64,000 bases of DNA from Nematostella vectensis (taxonomy: Eukaryota > Cnidaria > Anthozoa > Actiniaria > Edwardsiidae), in assembly GCF_932526225.1 (NCBI RefSeq), contig NC_064040.1, forward strand, positions 8,956,865-9,020,864, given 5' to 3'. Positions 35,964 through 48,341 of the stretch are shown one piece after another; the stretch's first letter is position 1; every line of letters begins with the position of its first letter. Under the pieces are notes generated by a model. The model was given only the letters and a program-made list of their open reading frames with translations, was not told the DNA's origin and did not search any database. The translations under genes were made by a program, and so were the position numbers.

Positions 35964-36281
35964 CTAGTGGAGAGGAAAGACATAAGCTAAGAGCTCTTCA
36001 AAACCTTGTTTGCATAATCATTACTGCTCTCGTCGTCAACATCACAGTAGCGACAACAACAACAATTCTGAGGTATCTAGCCTGATACCTCAGAAGGCAC
36101 AACAAAGCTAGGCTCCATATCAAGTACCCCCTTGAGTGTATTGTTAGTAAGCATTGTAAGCACTGTCACTGGGGGTGGTCACTGCCAGAGGGTTTATTGC
36201 GTCCCCGGTGGTTCTTTAACGTCCCTCGATTCAGTATAAAGCAGTGCAGCTTGAATAGACGGCATCTCCTGTTTAAAGTCC

Positions 36282-36430
36282 TTATCCGAGAAGACTGAAA
36301 ACGCGGGAGAATAACTCCAACTCACTTGTGACGCATATTCGAATCAAGGCAGCAACCCGCGAAATTCCCCAGTCAGTGCCAGGATTCAAACCTGTTCCAC
36401 AGCGGTGAGAGGCCGACGCGCAAAAGGCCA
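36282..36430 (-). mobile_element. Probable tRNA-derived SINE fragment
   Basis: On the minus strand, GCGCGTCGGCCTCTCACCGC leads to a B-box-like GGTTTGAATCC. A TGAGTTGGAGTTATTCTCC string resembles the one in the fragment near 8060. It is followed at 36440-36510 by a CAA/CAG-rich simple repeat. The call is tentative. Confidence 0.45.
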
Positions 36431-36551
36431 CCTGGGCTTCCACCACCACCAACAAAAACGACAACAAAAACAACAACAGCAGCACCAGCAGCAGCAACAA
36501 CAAGCCCAATACACCAATATCAGCAAAGGTAACGACAACAATATCCCTCAC

Positions 36552-36845
36552 CATCCTCGTCCGTCTTGATGACTATCTCTGATGAAATGTTTCCCTCGAA
36601 TCGATTCACCCCCTGGATCCAAAACCTATACTCGGTGAACTCGTTTAGCCCGGTCACCAATGCTTCTGACTGATCCGGAGGTACGTCTAGCTTGCTGATA
36701 TAGAGAGAGCCTTGAGCTTCGTAGGAGATGCGGTACAGCCTCAACGCACCCCTCAGTGTCTCAGGAGGTATGGGCGTCCAGTAGAGCTTAACGGCGACTG
36801 AACTAGCAAAATGGCCACGGAAATCCTCCGGCGGGTAGGCAGGAG
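36552..36845 (-). CDS. FN3 module 23 exon (cassette 4, type A)
   Basis: The phase 1-1 exon begins APAYPPEDFRGHFASSVA and has LRLYRISYEAQG and FWIQGVNRFEGN, matching modules 13 and 18. Donor GATG|GTGAGG. Confidence 0.88.
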
Positions 36846-37854
36846 CTGTGGGGTGAATATAGGGCAGATAGATAATCATACAGATAACATCGTTAGCCTT
36901 ACTTGGGCGATCACGCATCTAGACCGGCGTTGTCTGAGCCGACAATTTATTTTTTAAAGAGAGGGGGGGGGGGGGATTAAGCGTCACTACATGACCAAAA
37001 AATATCCTGTGCACCTATTTCCATGATTGTTAGCACCAATTACCATGTTCTTATCATGTTCTTAAAATTTGGTGAAATCTCAGGCTGGACGTTCTTATAA
37101 AAAGACAACATTGAAATATGAACGGTAGCAGCAGTACCGCGATTTTCAATATTTTAGAACAATTACGGGAGGTGATCAGTCGTGAAAATATTTGGGCTAG
37201 TTACTGGATTGACTGGAGACTGACTGAGAGGTTGGTAACCCTGTGGCAGAAGTACCGCGATTTTCAATATCCTGAGAACCCTCGTAAACTATTTCCAACT
37301 GCCAAAAGGCTTTGTGGCTTCCGCCATTCAAACTAACAGATTTATATATGGTGCTTATTGATTGGCCATGACCCTGTCCTGCAAAGAAATCGCGTGATAG
37401 GAAGCCATTTCAGTGCTGGCCAATGAAAACGTTTCAAGAACTTTAAAGACCGATTTCACAGGAAAATGCCGGCGAGAGTTCGCATAATATTACAAACCGC
37501 GAGTACATCACCGTTAGTGCAAAACAGGTCTATAAATTTGTTTCCAACAAAAGTTATAGTAACTGCTGACATAGCGACTCCACTACCAGAACTACCGAGC
37601 GATTTAAATTCAATAGGAACAAATTTTGTCGGTTTCTATGAAACATTAGCGCAAATATGTGAAAATGTGTGCGTGTTTTTGACGATGATTCGTAACCTGA
37701 TAAAGGATTTTCGCGCCAAAATGCCAGGCGAGCTGGCATAGCAACTGCATCGATATACCGACCAAATATCCAAGCACCTTCATAACTTTGAATAAAGCTA
37801 AACAAAGAGCCTGCTTAATCAACGCCCTTGTAAAGATACCCAAAGAGCCAATAC
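36846..37854 (-). other. Intron between FN3 modules 22 and 23
   Basis: This is about 1 kb without an exon. A short string, AGTACCGCGATTTTCAATAT, occurs twice (37130s and 37250s). Open frames at 37118-37336 and 37466-37741 have no domain and are probably chance. Confidence 0.55.
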
Positions 37855-38160
37855 CTGCTTCATCTGTAGTTACTTCAATCTCCGAAGTCCAGGGACCAAC
37901 TCCTTTTAACGTGAAAGCAGCGACTTGCATCGTGTAGAGTGTGAGCGGCCACAGATCATCCACGGTCCAGACCTCTGCGCTGCTATCGTTAACCTGAATG
38001 ATATCCCAAGGGGACTCGGGCGAAGAGCTTTCCTTGTACTGGATCAAGTAGCCGAGTATCACGCCGTTTTGGTGGTCGGTAGGGACTGGGCTCCAGGTAA
38101 TATTGATCGCGCTCTTGCTGATGTTGTTTCCGGCGAAAAGCTGCGGTGGAGCCGATGGTA
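37855..38160 (-). CDS. FN3 module 22 exon (cassette 4, type E)
   Basis: The phase 1-1 exon begins VPSAPPQLFAGNNISKSA and has GVILGYLIQYKESS and YTMQVAAFTLKGVG. Donor GCAG|GTATTG. Confidence 0.88.
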
Positions 38161-38439
38161 CTGCAATCAATGATTTCAAAGACAGTAATTTTAAATTATT
38201 GACGAATAAGCTAAGTAATTTATAACTATTTTAAGGAACTCCCTAGATCTCTAGATTTCGGTGAAGGTTCCACCACTAAGCATTCCCCAAAGCCTTCAGG
38301 GCCGATCATAACCTTCCACCTCCAATAAGACAGACATTTCAAATCCCTCTTATAGCTCTTTTTCCGGAGTCTTGACAAAAACTTTTCTTCTAAGCCTACC
38401 CCTCTCTAGACAGTCGAGTACCCTTAATTCCCCATCTTG

Positions 38440-38815
38440 CCACTATCAGTTCTACCCCTCCTCGAAACGGGAAGTCCATTTACCCTACCCCTCTAGACAG
38501 GCAAGCCCTTTACAGCCCTACCCATTCATGACAGGCAAGCTCCTTACAACGCTTTCCCCTTTGGACAGGTTAGCCTTCCTACCATCCTACCCCCATACAG
38601 ACAAGCAAGCCCCGTTACTACTATACCCCTTACCACCCCCACCCCCCTAGACAGGCTACCCCCCTTACCCCCCAACCCTCCCTAGACAGGCTACCCCTTT
38701 ACCCCTTAACCATCCTACCCCAGGGACAGGCTACCCCCCCCCCCCACCCCTTAGCCCTCCCCCACTAGACAGGCTACCCCTTTACCATCCTACCCCATAG
38801 ACAGGCTACCCCCCT
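38440..38815 (-). repeat. Donor-copying minisatellite after FN3 module 21
   Basis: This irregular array has units of about 30 bp. On the minus strand they read GGATGGTAAGGGGGTAGCCT then GTCTAGGGG. The first unit is the exon's own end and donor (CAGGATG|GTAAGG). Confidence 0.8.
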
Positions 38816-38818
38816 TAC

Positions 38819-39124
38819 CATCCTGATCCGTTGTGCACATCACCTCTGCACTCGGGCCGCCCCCCTTCTCGTTGAACGCTGCCACCGTTACATTGTATTC
38901 TACGAACTTCTCCAAACTCGTCAAACTCCAAATAAGAGAAATCACCGGAAGCTCGATTTTCTCCGACTTAAGTTCCCCTCTATGGTCAGCTCTCTTATAT
39001 GTTACGTTGTAACCAAGCACTACGCCGTGCTCATAGTAACTGTCAATCAAAGGTTGCCAAGCGACGCGGAGGGATGTGGAACTGGTGTTGTAGCACGTGA
39101 GGTTCGAAGGTGTTCGGGAGGGAC
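38819..39124 (-). CDS. FN3 module 21 exon (cassette 4, type D)
   Basis: The phase 1-1 exon reads PSRTPSNLTCYNTSSTS, GVVLGYNVTYKRAD and VEYNVTVAAFNEKGGG. Donor GATG|GTAAGG, followed by a donor-copying array. Confidence 0.88.
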
Positions 39125-39927
39125 CTGGGACAAAAGATCGCGTATTATTTCAATTAAGATACAATCAGCTACAGTAAGCTCTCATAGGCTACTAACTCTG
39201 GAATAGAGGTGGTAGCCTATGACCCTCTTTCACGCGAGCCAGAATGTCGAGGGCAAAGAGAGTCCTAGGTCTGGACTAACATTACAATCTAAGTTTGGGG
39301 AGTGCGCGCGCATACTGACGCGAAGCGTGCGTGTACCCATGTAATAACACATTGACCCTTGACCAATCAGAGCGCGCGATTACCAGTGTCGTTGTATATA
39401 CGTTGGTTGCTAAAATTAAGATTTCTCGAATTAAGACTGAATTGAAGTCTATAAAACACCAAGAAATGCTTTGGTGGTTTCCCTTTCGCCCATAAGGTAA
39501 ACCCACTCCCTTGGGAACAATGAAAACCGCCCAATTACAGCTATTCGCTAAGAGTAAACTTGTGTTTACGCAGAGGCGGACCCAGAATTTTATATAAAGG
39601 GAGGAATTATAATACACACCAATTTGATAATAAATTTTTTGCATCTTAGACTAAGTTCAAACGTCGTATTACCCATGAGTAGTATTCAATGTAAACGAAT
39701 CAAGTCCATTGTCCCATTTCATTTGCATTAAAACGGCTCGTATGGATAATACGACGTTTAAACTTAGCCCTACAAGACATGACTTTTTCTTTTTTTTCGT
39801 TTAAAAATGGGGGTGGAAAACCCTAGTGGTCGATTTTGAGAGCTTACAGTCACTGTGATTTTCATTGCTCTGCGAATAATCTATTCAACAATTTCAAACT
39901 GCTAACTAAAAGAATCGAGCTACTTAC

Positions 39928-40254
39928 GCGCGGAGTCTGTTCTTATTGCTAACTGGTGTTTTTCCCCATGTCCGAACTCGTTGTAACCGCGCACATCCAC
40001 TCTGTACTGTGTGAAAATCCGAAGCTCTGTGAAAGTCGCATTCCGCTTGTCACTTCGTACTGTCCTGGAGTCCACGAGTTTCCCATTTCCAGAGTTCACC
40101 TCTACTGGACTACTTTTATCCTCCGTAACAAAGTACAACTCGACTTTGTATCCTAGCAGGGGTCCGTAAAGCTTCTCTCTCGGGATGGCGTCCCAGTCCA
40201 CGCTCATGCTTGTACTGTTGGTGGTATAGCGAGCATCTGGAACCCTCCCTGGCT
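39928..40254 (-). CDS. FN3 module 20 exon (cassette 4, type C)
   Basis: The phase 1-1 exon begins EPGRVPDARYTTNSTSMS and has GPLLGYKVELYFVTE and IFTQYRVDVRGYNEFG. Its acceptor region is repeated twice more upstream (40255-40481). Donor GCGC|GTAAGT. Confidence 0.87.
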
Positions 40255-40481
40255 CTGACGATAGACAACAGTAGACAACAGTGATGTATGCTAAGTGCAT
40301 GGTAAAATAAGGGCGATAGACAACGGAAATGTATGCCAAGAACGTGACAAAAAAGGAACCCTCCCTGGCTCTGGCGACAGACAACAGTAATGTTTGCTAA
40401 GTGCGTGGTAAAAAAAGGGCGGATATAGCTAGCATTTGAAACCCTCCCTGGGTCTGGAGATAGACAACAGTAATGTATGCT
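40255..40481 (-). repeat. Triplicated acceptor region of FN3 module 20
   Basis: Three spaced copies of a segment read, on the minus strand, TTACTGTTGTCTGTCGCCAG, then AGCCAGGGAGGGTT. Only the last, at 40254, runs into the complete exon. The other two (near 40360-40390 and 40440-40481) carry acceptor-like ends and the first exon bases only. Confidence 0.75.
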
Positions 40482-40522
40482 TTGGGCGCTGCAGCACTGA
40501 TCCTTCGGGTTCAAACTGTTAC

Positions 40523-40849
40523 CTGTTCCATTAGTTCTGATAAGCACTTCCTCTAAACTGACCACCCCTTCGCCTTTGCTCGTCGTAGCCGTCATGTTAA
40601 ACCTGTACAACGTGTAGATCCCCAAGGACGTGACCTCGTACTCCCTCGCCTTCGGATCGGCGATGACCACTCGTTTGGTCTGCTCGCTCTCGAGAAACTC
40701 GTCATCCAGGTTGGCGGCTTTCAGGTGGACGACGAATCCCGTGAGGACGCCGAGCACGTTGCGGTCCGTGTCGTTAAACGCCCAATGAAGCTTGATGGAT
40801 GTGGCGCTTGTGTTATATCCCGTGATGCTGTGCGGGGATACTACAGGGA
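40523..40849 (-). CDS. FN3 module 19 exon (cassette 4, type B)
   Basis: The phase 1-1 exon begins VPVVSPHSITGYNTSATS. It is still very close to modules 9 and 14, unlike the rest of cassette 4, which suggests later exchange. Donor ACAG|GTAACA. Confidence 0.88.
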
Positions 40850-41550
40850 CTGTAAAATCAAACATGAGAAACCCCACAGACTTCATACCCTATTAAGTAT
40901 CCGACATCCATGCAAGAACTAGGCAAAGTCCCATTGTCCTGCGGCAAAAAACTTTACCAGCATATAATATTGTTTGTACTAAACACACAGGCACAAGAAT
41001 ATAGTGAGATTTCGGAAATTACATGAAATTACATGGAACATGTGCTCCCTAATATACCAAATTTCGAAACAAAGGCATTTTTGATATACAAGCGTGCATA
41101 AGCCGTTAGGATGCCTAGTTCTAGCACGGAGCATTACTTAATATTATAATAGTATAAGCTTAAACAATATCATCCAGTAGATTAGATTAGATTAGATTAT
41201 ATTTGTCTAATCATCCCCATTACACATAGTAATAAATCCTAAAAATCAAATATCCAAAAACGTTAGGCAGCATTTAGCTTTAAGTGTAAATTATGTTGTA
41301 AATTTGTGTTTCGACCAACCAAATTTCGAAACAAAGGCATTTTTGATATACAAGCGTGCATATGCCGTTAGGATGCCTAGTTCTAGCACGGAGCATTACT
41401 TAATATTATAATATTATAAGCTGAAACAATAATATCCAGTGTTTTGGAAGTCACGGAAGAGGGGTTTGGCAGGTTGGTAGCCAGAATTCATATCGCTGTA
41501 CTTGCTACAATCGAATCCTGTCGTAAGACCTTTGCACTTATAAATCCTAC

Positions 41551-41850
41551 CATCCTCGTCAGTGAATACCATCAGCTCCGGCGACTCGATGCCAGCAAAT
41601 TTATTGACTCCTTGGATCCAGCAGCTGTAGCCAGTGTACTTGGACAGACCATCAAGGCTCATCGTGTTGTTCACTTGGGGTACCTCGACAACCTCGCGTT
41701 CATCCGCCAGAAGTGATGTTTTTCGGTAAAGTATCCGGTACAGCCTTATGGGTCCGGACACGTTCTTCTCAGGAATCGCATCCCAGCTCAGCTCGATTGA
41801 GACAGCGCTGGTATTGCGACCGACAAAGTTAGTAGGTGCGACCTCGGGTG
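41551..41850 (-). CDS. FN3 module 18 exon (cassette 3, type A)
   Basis: The phase 1-1 exon is the twin of module 13 (APEVAPTNFVGRNTSAVS; NNTMSLD instead of NNTVSLD). Donor GATG|GTAGGA. Confidence 0.9.
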
Positions 41851-42261
41851 CTAAAAGAAACACAAGAGTGTCAAGGGCGGTGATGTAAGACAGTGGTGCA
41901 TTTCCTTCATACAAGCCCTTTCCTACCTCTGGGTTGGATAAACTACACATCCATCATGTATCCCGCTTTCCTACACCTGAGGGGAACCAATTACATTACC
42001 TTGCTATACCCTGAGGGGATCAACTACAACACCATTAAGCGCCTCCGGCAAATGATTGATTAGGCGCTCTATAAATCTTGATATTATTATGATATAATAT
42101 TATTATTCATCTCCTCACCAACACATGAGGGGAATGCATCATATGCAAAAAGTAGGATTTGGATATTTCTTCAATAAGAAAAGGTAGTGTGTTCAATAAA
42201 AAAGACAGAGTTTTTGACAGCCGGAAGGGGGAAGCTTTTATCAGTGAGTTTCTTTGCCTAC

Positions 42262-42561
42262 CTCTTTCTTCTGTTTTAACATTAATTAAAGGCCCTGACG
42301 GCCCTTGGCCCTTTATGGTAAATGCAGAAACCCGAACCAAGTAGACGGTGTAGGGCTCAAGGTCTTGGATATCTCCAGTCAGAACATCCCCTCCGTCAAC
42401 AGTGCTACTTTGACGATTTGATGTAATCTTATCTGAATAATATATCTTGTAGCCCAGGATCACTCCGTGCTGATTGGCCGAGGGTACTGGTAGCCAGTTG
42501 ACTCTGATAGCCGTGTCACTGATGTTGTACCCTTCTACTTGCACGGGTGCCGCCGAAGGGA
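42262..42561 (-). CDS. FN3 module 17 exon (cassette 3, type E)
   Basis: The phase 1-1 exon is the twin of module 12 (VPSAAPVQVEGYNISDTA; KIYYSDK). Donor AGAG|GTAGGC. Confidence 0.9.
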
Positions 42562-42629
42562 CTGAAAGGGAAAGAGGACGCATGTTTCGCTCGCGCTATT
42601 CAGAGAGAATAAGGCCCTCAGATAGAACC

Positions 42630-42700
42630 AGGATTCAAACTTGGGCCAGGGAGGGCAGAGTGCGACACACTAGAGCAATAACCATCCCTTGCTGCTGGTG
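42630..42700 (-). mobile_element. tRNA-like SINE fragment (first of three related copies)
   Basis: The minus strand has a B-box-like AAGTTTGAATCCTGG next to GTGTGTCGCACTCTGCCC. The same sequence lies at about 47330-47400 through the cassette duplication, and a shorter relic near 52800-52840 in cassette 1. It predates the duplications. Confidence 0.4.
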
Positions 42701-42829
42701 TAGAAAGATCATTACGATCCAAATCTTACCTCCGGAAGCGACAGAGCTCTACACCATCGTTTCTTCCCTTTTCAGCCCGCTTTGGGGAACAGAGGTTCTT
42801 ATTTAGACCCTCCTATCTCTTTAGACAAG

Positions 42830-43133
42830 CAAGCCCTCTTACCACCATACCCCTTCGAGAAAGGCGAGCACAACTTTTAGTCAGACAAGTCCTCTTACCG
42901 CCCTACCCTCTATATAGAAACCCTACCACCTTCGAGAGGGGCGAGCCCTCTACCGCAATAGACAGGCTACTCCCTTACCACCCTACCCCCCCAAGACAGG
43001 CTACCCCCTACCCCCTAGAAAGGCTACCCCCTTAACACCCTATCCCCCAAGACAGGCTACCAACCTTACCACCCCTCTAGACAGGCTACCCCTTTACCCC
43101 TTTACCATCCTACCCCCTAGACAGGCTACCCCC
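42830..43133 (-). repeat. Donor-copying minisatellite after FN3 module 16
   Basis: Irregular units of about 30 bp (minus strand: GATGGTAAGGGGGTAGCCTG, then TCTAGGGGGT). The array starts at the exon donor GATG|GTAAGG. Confidence 0.82.
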
Positions 43134-43137
43134 TTAC

Positions 43138-43434
43138 CATCCTGATCCGTTGTGCACATCACCTCTGCACTCGGGCCGCCCCCCTTCTCGTTGAACGCTT
43201 CCACCGTGACATTGTACTCGGTGTACTTGATCAGGTCCTTGAACTGCAGCATCCTATTGGACGAACAAGTAGCGATAACAAAGCTACTGTTACCGTCTGT
43301 CTGGTTAGTGATCACCTTGTAGCCCTGAATATCACCGTGCTCATAGTAGCTGTCACTCAAGGGTTGCCAGGTAACGTTGAGACTCGTAGAACTGGTGTTA
43401 AAGCAGGTGAGGTAGGTGGGAGGCCGAGAGGGAC
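43138..43434 (-). CDS. FN3 module 16 exon (cassette 3, type D)
   Basis: The phase 1-1 exon is the twin of module 11 (PSRPPTYLTCFNTSSTS). Donor GATG|GTAAGG opens a donor-copying array. Confidence 0.9.
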
Positions 43435-44038
43435 CTGAGACCGGATAATATAAACTCACTTGGTTGGCGTTAATTTAGGCGTTACAAAGTTGCTCATCCA
43501 CCATTATCATCTAGCAGTGAGCTGTTTACATAGTGTTAAGTAATTTGCGCGCCGCCTGTATCATTGGAATCGCCGTTCTAGTGTTTGCTATGAGACAGGT
43601 AAATATATACTCGCGTACCAAAAGCGTCGCGGACGAGCGAAACCGGAAACCTGTAGTTTCGTTCGCTTATTCACGCAGGAAAGAGTAGAACTCTCTTCGA
43701 CTCTCTTCTCCGTTTGATCGAGCCTAAACAGTGAATACTAAGCTTCTGTTATAATCTCCAGGTATGGATAATTAGTTGACGCTTTTTTTACAGAACGACG
43801 CACGCTATCGTGACCATGGAAGAAAGCCAATCACAGGATGTGAAAAACTTTCTCATCAACATCAACTTGACAAATCCACACATAAATGCTTTAGTGCAAA
43901 TCGGTACACGACAGAATCCTCTTAGTTATAAAAATCGTATCAATCAAATCTGCGGTTCTGGCATACTATTTTTCATTTTTTTTTAAATTTTCTTTGATGG
44001 CCACATTAGCACGAGTCTAACTTTACCAAAAGACTTAC

Positions 44039-44332
44039 GTTCTGAATCTGTCCGTATGTCTAGTACCGCCTGGGTACCATCACCATACTCGTTAAACCCA
44101 TAAACAATAACTTTGTATCGTGTGAAAATCCTCAGGCCGGCGAAGGTGGCGTTTCTCGCGTTCGGCGCGAAATTTATTAAGTTCGCCTTCTCCACAGACT
44201 CCGTAACAAGGTACAACCCGACTTTGTATCCTAGCAGCGGTCCGTAAAGCTTCTCTCTCGGGATGGCGTCCCAGTCCACGCTTATACTTGTACTGTTGGT
44301 GGTATAGCGTGTAACTGGGGCCGTCCCTGGCC
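44039..44332 (-). CDS. FN3 module 15 exon (cassette 3, type C)
   Basis: The phase 1-1 exon is the twin of module 10 (GPGTAPVTRYTTNSTSISVD). It is the complete last copy of a tandem array of its own 5' part, which lies upstream at 44333-45118. Donor GAAC|GTAAGT. Confidence 0.88.
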
Positions 44333-45118
44333 CTGTAAGACAGATAATAACAAAGGCTTAGGGAGAACGTGAAGGGTAAAGAGGGGTGGATGCCATAAAG
44401 GAGAGAGGGGGGGGGGGGGTAATGGCGTCCCAGTCCACGCTTATACTTGTACTGTTGGTGGTATAGCGTGTGACTGGGGCCGCCCCTGGACCTGTAAGAC
44501 AGATAATAACAAAGGCTTAGCGAGAACGTGGAGGGTAAAGTGGGGTGGATGCCATAAAGGAAAGGAGGGGGGGTAATGGCGTCCCAGTCCACGCTTATAC
44601 TTGTACTGTTGGTGGTATAGCGTGTCACTGGGGCCGCCCTTGGTCCTGTAAGACACATAATAAAAAAGGTTTAGCGAGAACGTGGAGAGTAAATAGGGGT
44701 GGATGCCATAAAGGAGAGAGAGGGGGGGGTTAATGGCGTCCCAGTCCACGCTTATACTTGTACTGTTGGTGGTATAGCGTGTGACTGGTGCCGCCCTTGG
44801 TCCTGTAAGACAGATAATAACAAAGGCTTAGCGAGAACGTGGAGAGTAAAGAGGGGTGGATACCATAAAGGAGAGGGGAGGGGGGTAATGGCGTCCCAGT
44901 CCACGCTTATACTTGTACTGTTGGTGGTATAGCGTGTCACTGGGGCCGCCCCTGGTCCTGTAAGACAGATAATAAAAAAGGTTTAGCGAGAACGTGGAGA
45001 GTAAATAGGGGTGGATGCCATAAAGGAGAGGGGGGGGGGGGGGGGTAATGGCGTCCCAGTCCACGCTTATACTTGTACTGTTGGTGGTATAGCGTGTCAC
45101 TGGGGCCGTCCTCGATCC
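44333..45118 (-). repeat. Tandem array of acceptor plus 5' part of FN3 module 15 exon
   Basis: Five truncated copies of about 155 bp lie upstream of the complete exon. Each has TCTGTCTTACAG, about 80 exon bases ending GTGGACTGGGACGCCATTA, a C-tract of variable length, and a pyrimidine-rich stretch back to the next acceptor. The first copy in transcription order keeps a different acceptor (CTAATTGAAG), probably the original intron end. Confidence 0.92.
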
Positions 45119-45386
45119 TTCAATTAGAAAGGTTATAAAAGGTCTTTAAAACTGTCTTAATGACGAAGTTTTTAAACGTCCATACAGCAAACATCATCAA
45201 GTAGTACGTCGGCGGAAAAATACAAAAAGTGGGCAATCAATCTATTCGCTGCCATCTCTCTGATTGGCGCAGCAGATGTTGTACGACATTGCATGGCCAA
45301 TCAGATTCGTAGAATACCATTTAGGCGTCATTTGGCGCGAGTTTTGCAGGTTTTAAAGAGATTTCAACAACGTGTTGGCGCCTCAC

Positions 45387-45713
45387 CTTTTCCATTAGTT
45401 CGGATAAGCACTTCCTCTAAACTGACCACCCCTTCGCCTTTGCTCGTCGTAGCTGTCATGTTAAGCCTGTAAAGCGTGTAGATCCCCAAGGACGTGACCT
45501 CGTACTCCCTCGCCTTCGGATCGGCGATGACCACTCGTTGGGTCTGCTCGCTCTCGAGAAACTCGTCATCCAGGCTGGCGGCTTTCAGATGGACGACGAA
45601 TCCCGTGAGGACGCCGAGCACGTTGCGGTTCGTGTCGTTAAACGCCCAATGAAGCTTGATGGATGTGGCGCTTGTGTTATATCCCGTGATGCCGTGCGGG
45701 GACACTACAGGGA
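45387..45713 (-). CDS. FN3 module 14 exon (cassette 3, type B)
   Basis: The phase 1-1 exon is the near-identical twin of module 9 (VPVVSPHGITGYNTSATS start; KAASLDDEF instead of KAANLDDEF). Donor AAAG|GTGAGG. Confidence 0.9.
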
Positions 45714-46273
45714 CTAAAATAAGAGGGAATGTAGAAAATAAGGGGGTCACGTGATATTCATGTCAATCAGGCTGACATTAGCCAATGTTTTTACTAAACA
45801 CAAACAGTGAGATTTTGGAAATTACAGGTAATTACATAGAACATGTGCTCCCTAATATATCTTATTGGAGATTTTCTGTTGTGAACGAATCAAAAGAAGA
45901 GAGAACAATAGATTAGGTTAGAACATTATATTTGTCTAATCAGCCCCATTACACATAGTAATAAATCCTAAAAATCAAATATCCAAGAACGTTAGGCAGC
46001 ATTTAGCTTTAAGTGTAAGTTGTAAATTTGTGTCTTGACCAACCAAATTTCAAACAAAGGCATTTTTTATTTACAAGCGTGCATATGCCGTTAGGATGCC
46101 TAGTTCTAGCACGGAGCATTACTTAATATTATAATATTATAAGCTGAAACAATATCATTCAGTGTTTTGGAAGTCACGGAAGAGGGGTTTGGCAGGTTGG
46201 TAGCCAGAATTCATATCGCTGTACTTGCTACAATCGAATCGCATCGTAAGACCTTTGCACTTATAAATCCTAC

Positions 46274-46573
46274 CATCCTCGTCAGTGAATACCATCAGCT
46301 CCGGCGACTCGATGCCAGCAAATTTATTGACTCCTTGGATCCAGCAGCTGTAGCCAGTGTACTTGGACAGACCATCAAGACTCACGGTGTTGTTCACTTG
46401 GGGTACCTCGACAACCTCGCGTTCATCCGCCAGAAGTGATGTTTTTCGGTAAAGTATCCGGTATAGCCTTATAGGTCCGGACACGTTCTTCTCAGGAATC
46501 GCATCCCAGCTCAGCTCGATTGAGACAGCGCTGGTATTGCGACCGACAAAGTTAGTAGGTGCGACCTCGGGTG
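46274..46573 (-). CDS. FN3 module 13 exon (cassette 2, type A)
   Basis: The phase 1-1 exon begins APEVAPTNFVGRNTSAVS and has GPIRLYRILYRKTS and CWIQGVNKFAG. I see one amino-acid difference from module 18. Donor GATG|GTAGGA. Confidence 0.9.
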
Positions 46574-46984
46574 CTAAAAGACACACAAGAGTGTCAAGGG
46601 CGGTGATGTAAGACAGTGGTGCATTTCCTTCATACAAGCCCTTTCCTACCTCTGGGTTGGATAAACTACACATCCATCAAGTATCCCGCTTTCCTACACC
46701 TGAGGGGAACCAATTACATTACCTTGCTATACCCTGAGGGGATCAACTACAACACCATTAAGCGCCTCCGGCAAATGATTGATTAGGCGCTCTATAAATC
46801 TTGATATTATTATGATATAATATTATTATTCATCTCCTCACCAACACATGAGGGGAATGCATCATATGCAAAAAGTAGGATTTGGATATTTCTTCAATAA
46901 GAAAAGATAGTGTGTTCAATAAAAAAGACAGAGTTTTTGACAGCCGGAAGGAGGAAGCTTTTATCAGTGAGTTTCTTTGCCTAC

Positions 46985-47284
46985 CTCTTTCTTCTGTTTG
47001 AACATTAATTAAAGGCCCTGACGGCCCTTGGCCCTTTATGGTAAATGCAGAAACCCGAACCAAGTAGACGGTGTAGGGCTCAAGGTCTTGGATATCTCCA
47101 GTCAGAACATCTCCTCCGTCAACAGTGCTACTTTGACGATTTGATGTAATATTATCTGAATAATGTATCTTGTAGCCCAGGATCACTCCATGGTGATTGG
47201 CCGAGGGTACTGGAAGCCAGTTGACTCTGATAGCCGTGTCACTGATGTTGTACCCTTCTAATTGCACGGGTGCCGCCGAAGGGA
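46985..47284 (-). CDS. FN3 module 12 exon (cassette 2, type E)
   Basis: The phase 1-1 exon begins VPSAAPVQLEGYNISDTA and has GVILGYKIHYSDN and VSAFTIKGQGPSGP. It differs from module 17 at only a handful of residues. Donor AGAG|GTAGGC. Confidence 0.9.
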
Positions 47285-47529
47285 CTGAAAGGGAAAGAGG
47301 ACGCCCTATTCAGAGAGAGTAAGGCCCTCAGATAGAACCAGGATTCAAACTTGGGCAAGGGAGGGCAGAGTGCGACACACTAGAGCAATAACCATCCCTG
47401 GCTGCTGGTGTAGAAGTATCATTACGATCCAAATCTTACCCCCGGAAGCGACAGAAGCTCTACACCATCGATTTTCCCTTTTAAAATCCGCTTTGGAGAA
47501 CAGAGATCCTCATTTTGACTCTCCTATCT

Positions 47530-48044
47530 CTTTAGACAAGCAAGCCCTCTTACCACCATACCCCCTTCGAGAAAGGCGAGCACAACTTTTAGTCAAACAA
47601 GTGCTCTTACCGCCCTACCCTCTATTTAGACAACCTACCACCTTCGAGAGAGACAAGCCCCCTTAACCCCTACCGCAATTGACAGGCTACACCCTTTCCA
47701 CTTAACCCCCCTTCTAGTGAAGCTACCTATTCTACCACCCTACCCCCCTCTAGATAGACTACCCTCACCCCCCTCTAGACAGGATACCCCTCTATCACCT
47801 TAGACAAGCTACCCCACTTACCCCGTACCCCCTCTATACAGGCCAACCCCCTTACCACCCAATCCCAAGACAGGCTCCCCCCCTTAGCAACCAACCCCTA
47901 AACAGGCTACTCCCCTCACCACCCAACCCCTAGACAGGCTACCCCCCTTACAACCCAACCTCTAGACAGGATACCCCCTTACCATCCAACCCCTAGACAG
48001 GCTACCACCTTACCATCCAACCCATAGACAGGCTACCACCTTAC
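47530..48044 (-). repeat. Donor-copying minisatellite after FN3 module 11
   Basis: About 15 irregular units with GATGGTAAGG and TAGCCTGTCTAGGGG on the minus strand start at the exon donor. The array is longer than its twin after module 16, so it changed length after the cassette duplicated. Confidence 0.85.
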
Positions 48045-48341
48045 CATCCTGATCCGTTGTGCACATCACCTCTGCACTCGGGCCGCCCCCCTTCTCGTTG
48101 AACGCTGCCACCGTGACATTGTACTCGGTGTACTTGAACAGGTCCTCAAACTGCAGCATCCTATTGGACGAACAAGTAGCGATAACAAAGCTACTGTTGC
48201 CGTCTGTCTGATTAGCGATCACCTTGTAGCCCTGAATATCACCGTGCTCATAATAGCTGTCACTCAAGGGTTGCCAGGTAACGATGAGACTCGTAGAACT
48301 GGTGTTAAAGCAGGTGAGGTTGGTGGGAGGCCGAGAGGGAC
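48045..48341 (-). CDS. FN3 module 11 exon (cassette 2, type D)
   Basis: The phase 1-1 exon reads PSRPPTNLTCFNTSSTS, GDIQGYKVIANQTDGN and YTEYNVTVAAFNEKGGG. Donor GATG|GTAAGG opens a donor-copying array. Confidence 0.9.

Noticed and set aside
37118-37741. Two plus-strand open frames in an FN3 intron
   Set aside because: They have no domain, no splice context and no homology I recognise.
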